Assembly (NCBI RefSeq): GCF_003353425.1
Contig: NZ_QRAO01000003.1
Span: forward strand, 1-64,000
Reading direction: 5' to 3'
From: Marinirhabdus gelatinilytica
GTDB lineage: Bacteria; Bacteroidota; Bacteroidia; Flavobacteriales; Flavobacteriaceae
Length of the DNA: 64,000 nucleotides
Shown here: positions 60,512 through 64,000 of the stretch, piece by piece
How the letters are laid out: each line of letters opens with the position of its first letter
How positions within the stretch are numbered: position 1 is the first letter of the stretch
The notes under the pieces: model-generated
The model's input: the letters and a program-made list of their open reading frames with translations, nothing else
Database searches by the model: none
Told to the model about the DNA's origin: nothing
Translations under genes and position numbers: made by a program

Positions 60512-62194
60512 TCAGTGTATTACTATTTTTTTGGTTTGCACAGTACCTCCATTGGTAACTGTTACAAAGTAAACCCCTGCGGTTACCTTTGCACCTATAG
60601 TATTGGTTGCGTCCCATACAATTTTCTGAGGCCCTTCAACCGTGGCATCTAGTAATGTAGTTACCTTTCGACCTAACAAGTCGTACACGTTAACGGTGGT
60701 TTTAGTGTTCCCAAAGACACTAAACCCAATAGTAGTTTCATTTAAAACGGGATTGGGCGAAACCGTAAAGGCTGTACCATAAAGTTCAGTAGCACCAATC
60801 CCCAGGGTTCCATCTGGCGACACTTTGGTGTAATAGACGTCCTGTCCGCCCGTAAATGTACCACACCAAGCGATATGCGCAAAATTGTTATCACTTTTCA
60901 TATCCATATAGTCGCCCATTTTTTGCTGCACGGGATAGCCAATTGTAGGATCAAACGGTTCAGAGATTGGGGTGTTGGGAGACCAAGTATCTCCTTGGTC
61001 TTCAGAAAAAGAATAATACAAAACAGAGTCAAAACCTCCTGCTGCATCGCGAGTGTCCAGCCAGATAACATCAATACGTCCGTTGGGAGCCACCGCCATA
61101 GTACCAAACCATTGGTAGGCATTTGAGCCGGTATCGGTGTTTATTCGAACGGGAGCTTCAAAACTGTTGCCACCATCGGTACTTCGCGCAAACATCACAT
61201 CGGCTGGGTCGCCATTTGAGTTTCGCTCCACCGAAGCTACCACGTACACATTGTTATGCCCAGCACCAAAGCTCACGTCCACATCTACCCAGGCCTGACC
61301 CACCAGTCCTTGTGGGTTTATAGGTTCGCCAACGCTTAAATTTCCATCGAGATTAGCGGTTGTACTGTTTGTAAACGTTACTGGAACGGCTGGATTACTG
61401 GCCGTGGTAGATTTAATGACAACAATATTACCACCATTGGTTCCTGTTAAATACAGGTTGGCATCAGCATCTACGGCAAGGGTACCCCAAAACGGATCGC
61501 CAGGAATGTTCAAGCAATCCTCGAAGGTGTTAGACTGGTCTGTAGAGCGGGTAAATGCCCCAGGACAAGTAGAGAAGGAACGATTCCAGTACGAATAATT
61601 ATACCCAGCGCTGGGCCCGCCAGTCCTATCAATACGCATCCATTGTTTGTCACCACCTTTTGCGGGTACGGGGGCTTCCCAATCTACCCCACCATCCCTA
61701 ATGGCAAATACATCACACTCAAAACTTCCTTGAAGACTGTTGTAGAAAAAATTCCCATCATTGTCAAAATCCAACACAGGATCGGACCGGAACAGTCCTG
61801 GGTCCAGTACCCCGGGAAAGGTCCAGTCGTACCCACCATTGGTAGAATACCCGTAACCTGCTTGCCTAAAATCGTTTCCAACATCGTCAAACTGCCGCCA
61901 CCCCACGACAATTCTATCTGGATTGGTAGGGTCCACGGCCAGGGACGGCTCGTTTGCGGCATCGCCCACAATGTTGTTTCCATTTGCGGCGATGTTCACT
62001 TGTTTTGTGAAATAATTGGACGTAAGCTGCTCGTAAGCAAGAGACTGAGGTTGTGCCTGCCTATTTATGTATTCATACGGCATATTTTCCTTTTCTTTTG
62101 GTAACTGTTGCTGTAAGTCTGTTGTTACTTCTTGCGAAAAAACGTTTTGGGTTAATAAGACCAAAGCTAGTTTTAAGAGTAGTTTATTTTTCAT
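60512..62194 (-). CDS. T9SS-secreted sialidase-fold (BNR) protein
   Basis: 560 residues. Signal peptide ending near NVFSQE. The core has propeller repeats with Asp-box-like motifs (STNGGYDW, STDGGNSF, SEDQGDTW) and DPTNPDRIVVGWRQFDD near residue 90. The last ~80 residues form a type A T9SS sorting domain (FTVSPNPVLNETTIGF ... VYDLLGRKV ... GVYFVTVTNGG ... KIVIH). Expected on the cell surface or secreted. Catalytic sialidase residues are not evident, so binding is as likely as hydrolysis. Confidence 0.88.
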   Translation of the reverse strand: MKNKLLLKLALVLLTQNVFSQEVTTDLQQQLPKEKENMPYEYINRQAQPQSLAYEQLTSNYFTKQVNIAANGNNIVGDAANEPSLAVDPTNPDRIVVGWRQFDDVGNDFRQAGYGYSTNGGYDWTFPGVLDPGLFRSDPVLDFDNDGNFFYNSLQGSFECDVFAIRDGGVDWEAPVPAKGGDKQWMRIDRTGGPSAGYNYSYWNRSFSTCPGAFTRSTDQSNTFEDCLNIPGDPFWGTLAVDADANLYLTGTNGGNIVVIKSTTASNPAVPVTFTNSTTANLDGNLSVGEPINPQGLVGQAWVDVDVSFGAGHNNVYVVASVERNSNGDPADVMFARSTDGGNSFEAPVRINTDTGSNAYQWFGTMAVAPNGRIDVIWLDTRDAAGGFDSVLYYSFSEDQGDTWSPNTPISEPFDPTIGYPVQQKMGDYMDMKSDNNFAHIAWCGTFTGGQDVYYTKVSPDGTLGIGATELYGTAFTVSPNPVLNETTIGFSVFGNTKTTVNVYDLLGRKVTTLLDATVEGPQKIVWDATNTIGAKVTAGVYFVTVTNGGTVQTKKIVIH

Positions 62195-62369
62195 AATGCT
62201 GAGCCTATAATTTTCCTTAAAGTTAATGATAATAAGCGACAGCTGAAGTCTCTATTTATAAATGAAGACAGATTCTCCATACTTTAATTGAAAGCGCTGG
62301 ATACAATGCCCAACAGACTATGGCACTTTTTTTGAAGTTTTTTGAAATTCATCTTAAAACCTTCAACGT

Positions 62370-62927
62370 ATGAGAACTTCTAGAACCACACCCAGTATCA
62401 ATGCCGGAAGTATGGCAGACATCGCTTTTTTATTGCTCCTTTTCTTTTTGGTCGCAACAACTATTTCGCAGGAAAAAGGAATTGTACGGAAACTCCCTGA
62501 CCCCTGCCCTACTGGCGAAGATTGTAACGCCAACATCCACAAGCGTAATGTACTCAACATTTCCATAAACGAAAAGGGAGAACTGCTCGTGGCCAAAGAC
62601 ATCACAAAGCTTTCAGAATTAAAAGACAGGGCAAAACAGTTTTTGGACAACAATGCGTCGGGAGTGTGTGAGTATTGTGAGGGAGCACAAGACCCAACAG
62701 CCTCGGACCATCCCAATAAAGCAGTAATATCCCTGAGCAGCCATAGGTTGTCCAGCTACGCCCGTTTTATAGCTGTGCAGGATGAGCTCACTAAAGCCTA
62801 CAAAGAACTACGAAGCGATTATGCTGCTGAAAAATTTGGGAAGTCGTTGCGGGAACTTTCGGATACTGAAGTAAAAGAAGTTCAAAAGGCCTATCCTTTC
62901 AAGGTTTCTGAAGCTTCAGTCAAATAA
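62370..62927 (+). CDS. ExbD/TolR-family transport accessory protein, orphan
   Basis: 185 residues. The single membrane span carries the conserved Asp in SINAGSMADIAFLLLLFFLVATTI; the following periplasmic part has NVLNISINEKGELLV, typical of ExbD, but the C-terminal ~90 residues are longer and contain a CEYCEGA motif plus a coiled region. No ExbB or TonB gene is adjacent, though the family normally works with them to energise outer-membrane receptors. Confidence 0.85.
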   Translation: MRTSRTTPSINAGSMADIAFLLLLFFLVATTISQEKGIVRKLPDPCPTGEDCNANIHKRNVLNISINEKGELLVAKDITKLSELKDRAKQFLDNNASGVCEYCEGAQDPTASDHPNKAVISLSSHRLSSYARFIAVQDELTKAYKELRSDYAAEKFGKSLRELSDTEVKEVQKAYPFKVSEASVK

Positions 62928-62928
62928 G

Positions 62929-63177
62929 TTATTTATTTTTCGGCTTTTTTTCTGGCATGGGGCCTCTCAAATGAATGATGAGACCATTTAAGAAGTTACG
63001 TAAAAACTGGTCACCACATTCCACGAATTTTGGGTGGTCTGGATTTCGGTAAATAGCATTGATTTCACTCTTGGTCACGTTAAAATCTGCTAGCTTACAA
63101 ATGGCTACGATATCGGTATCCCTTAGTTTATGGGCAACTCGTAGTTTTTTCATAATATCGTTATTGGTTAGCGCCAT
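62929..63177 (-). CDS. DUF1456-family protein with one repeat
   Basis: 82 residues. The motif MALTNNDIMKKLRVAHKLRDTD, followed by HPKFVECGDQFLRNFLNGLIIHLRG, matches DUF1456. Family members such as YehS carry two such repeats (~150 residues); this one has only one. Stops 2 bp from the ExbD stop. Function unknown. Confidence 0.8.
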   Translation of the reverse strand: MALTNNDIMKKLRVAHKLRDTDIVAICKLADFNVTKSEINAIYRNPDHPKFVECGDQFLRNFLNGLIIHLRGPMPEKKPKNK

Positions 63178-63266
63178 AGTTTGGATAGTTTTTTACAAAA
63201 GTACTCTAAATTTTGTTGATTCTCCAACTACCAGATACTTTGGAGGTTTTATATTTTTACAACTGT

Positions 63267-63854
63267 ATGAGCAAAGAACAACACTCCTATTTCAAACTAT
63301 ACAAGCCTTACAAATACCTTAGCCAGTTTATTACCAACGATACAAAGGCAAAGCGAAAAAGATTTTTAGGCGAATTGTATCCCTTTCCAGAAGGCACCAT
63401 GGCCGTGGGAAGACTGGACGAAACCAGTGAAGGGCTATTATTCCTTACTACGAATGGTAAATTTAGTTACCACATAACCAACACTGGGGTTGAAAAAGAA
63501 TACTACGCCCAAGTAGATGGGTTGATTACTGTTGAAGCCATCTTGAAGCTACAAAAAGGGGTGTCCATTGGTGTAAAAGGGAAAGACTACATTACAAAGC
63601 CCTGCCAGGCAAAAATTATTGAAATGCCCAACCTCCCCCCTACCAATCAACGCATTAGGGACGATCGCCATGGTCCCACGTCTTGGGTTTCCATCACGAT
63701 AACCGAAGGGAAATTTAGACAAATTAGAAAAATGACCGCTGCTGTTGGATTTCCAACACTCCGGTTGGTACGTGTACGGATAGGCTCTGAAACGATTGAA
63801 AGTATGCAACCGGGGGATGTTGTTGGTATAAAGCATACTATGGACAATATTTAA
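63267..63854 (+). CDS. rluE: pseudouridine synthase, RluE/RsuA type
   Basis: 195 residues from the ATG at 63267 (MSKEQHSYFKLYKPYKYLSQ). The catalytic Asp is in VGRLDETSEGLLFLTTNG; VEKEYYAQVDG and the C-terminal EGKFRQIRKMTAAVGFPTLRLVRVRIG complete the family pattern. No N-terminal S4 domain, as in RluE. Modifies one uridine of 23S rRNA. Its stop shares TTAA with the converging Xre gene. Confidence 0.92.
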   Translation: MSKEQHSYFKLYKPYKYLSQFITNDTKAKRKRFLGELYPFPEGTMAVGRLDETSEGLLFLTTNGKFSYHITNTGVEKEYYAQVDGLITVEAILKLQKGVSIGVKGKDYITKPCQAKIIEMPNLPPTNQRIRDDRHGPTSWVSITITEGKFRQIRKMTAAVGFPTLRLVRVRIGSETIESMQPGDVVGIKHTMDNI

Positions 63855-64000
63855 TCCTCTTCCGATAGTGTGAAGAATTCGTTTACCGGTTTTTTGAAAA
63901 TAGCCGATAGTTTTAATGCCAGCACCGTGGAAGGTACATACCTGTTGGCTTCAATTGAGTTTATAGTCTGTCTGGAAACGCCTATCATTTCGGCTAGCTC
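63851..64000 (-). CDS. Xre-family helix-turn-helix regulator (partial)
   Basis: The C-terminal 49 residues of a small DNA-binding protein; its start lies beyond the window. Visible are LAEMIGVSRQTINSIEANRY, the recognition helix of Xre/Cro regulators, then VPSTVLALKLSAIF and an acidic end LSEEDstop. This pattern is that of short YozG-like regulators (about 65-70 residues). Confidence 0.88.
   Translation of the reverse strand, partial: ELAEMIGVSRQTINSIEANRYVPSTVLALKLSAIFKKPVNEFFTLSEED

Overview
The window looks like a chromosome segment from a member of the Flavobacteriaceae (Bacteroidota). The evidence is T9SS type A sorting tails on secreted proteins, TonB-dependent transport, a fused E1 alpha/beta dehydrogenase, a DUF6090 protein, flavobacterial -7 boxes (TAnnTTTG), short AT-rich gaps and moderate GC. 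I see no tRNA, rRNA, CRISPR array, transposase or phage gene. Several genes start with GTG or TTG, and two biosynthetic genes have no ATG, GTG or TTG start at all.

Layout. 1-614 is a gene-poor edge. 615-5587 (minus) is a histidine kinase, response regulator and large T9SS-secreted protein in one operon. 5669-10619 holds a DCC protein, a MutS2-like ATPase divergent from ung, a CotH-like lipoprotein and a 32-residue membrane peptide. 10719-13795 (minus) holds a soluble substrate-binding-like protein, a nucleoside phosphorylase, a SUI1 factor and a 2OG-Fe(II) dioxygenase. 13918-17441 carries the fused 2-oxoacid dehydrogenase E1 and envelope proteins. 17536-23349 is a polyketide/fatty-acid cluster: FAD oxidoreductase, methyltransferase, type III PKS, FabL-type enoyl reductase, FabZ-like dehydratase, ketosynthase and ACP. 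23349-32542 holds an rRNA methyltransferase, stress-type genes (HPF, ArsC-like, TerC, nitroreductase, two related tiny proteins) and an OYE/aldehyde dehydrogenase/GlcG-like run, ending with a drug-efflux MFS. 32620-34597 has a DUF6090 protein, a structured intergenic region and a cold-shock-domain protein. 34744-39105 has a large catalase and an M13 peptidase, followed by a heptamer tandem repeat.

39359-42100 is a compact locus: a membrane-spanning winged-helix regulator flanked by two paralogous exported proteins and a YceI protein. The two outward promoters share sequence and TTnACA direct repeats. 42199-49872 is a probable sucrose locus: LacI regulator with two phased operators, TonB receptor without SusD, thioredoxin-like protein, SLC45-type transporter, GH100-like invertase and PfkB sugar kinase. 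49983-58164 has a CDF transporter, a secreted papain-like protease and two divergent BNR-repeat paralogs. 58358-64000 has small membrane proteins, RlmF, MsrA, another T9SS protein, an orphan ExbD, a one-repeat DUF1456 protein, an RluE-like pseudouridine synthase and the end of an Xre regulator.

The best candidates for something undescribed are the type III PKS cluster with its own partial FAS-II set and odd start codons, the transmembrane regulator locus at 39.3-42.1 kb, and the multi-hairpin element at 33.47-33.60 kb.
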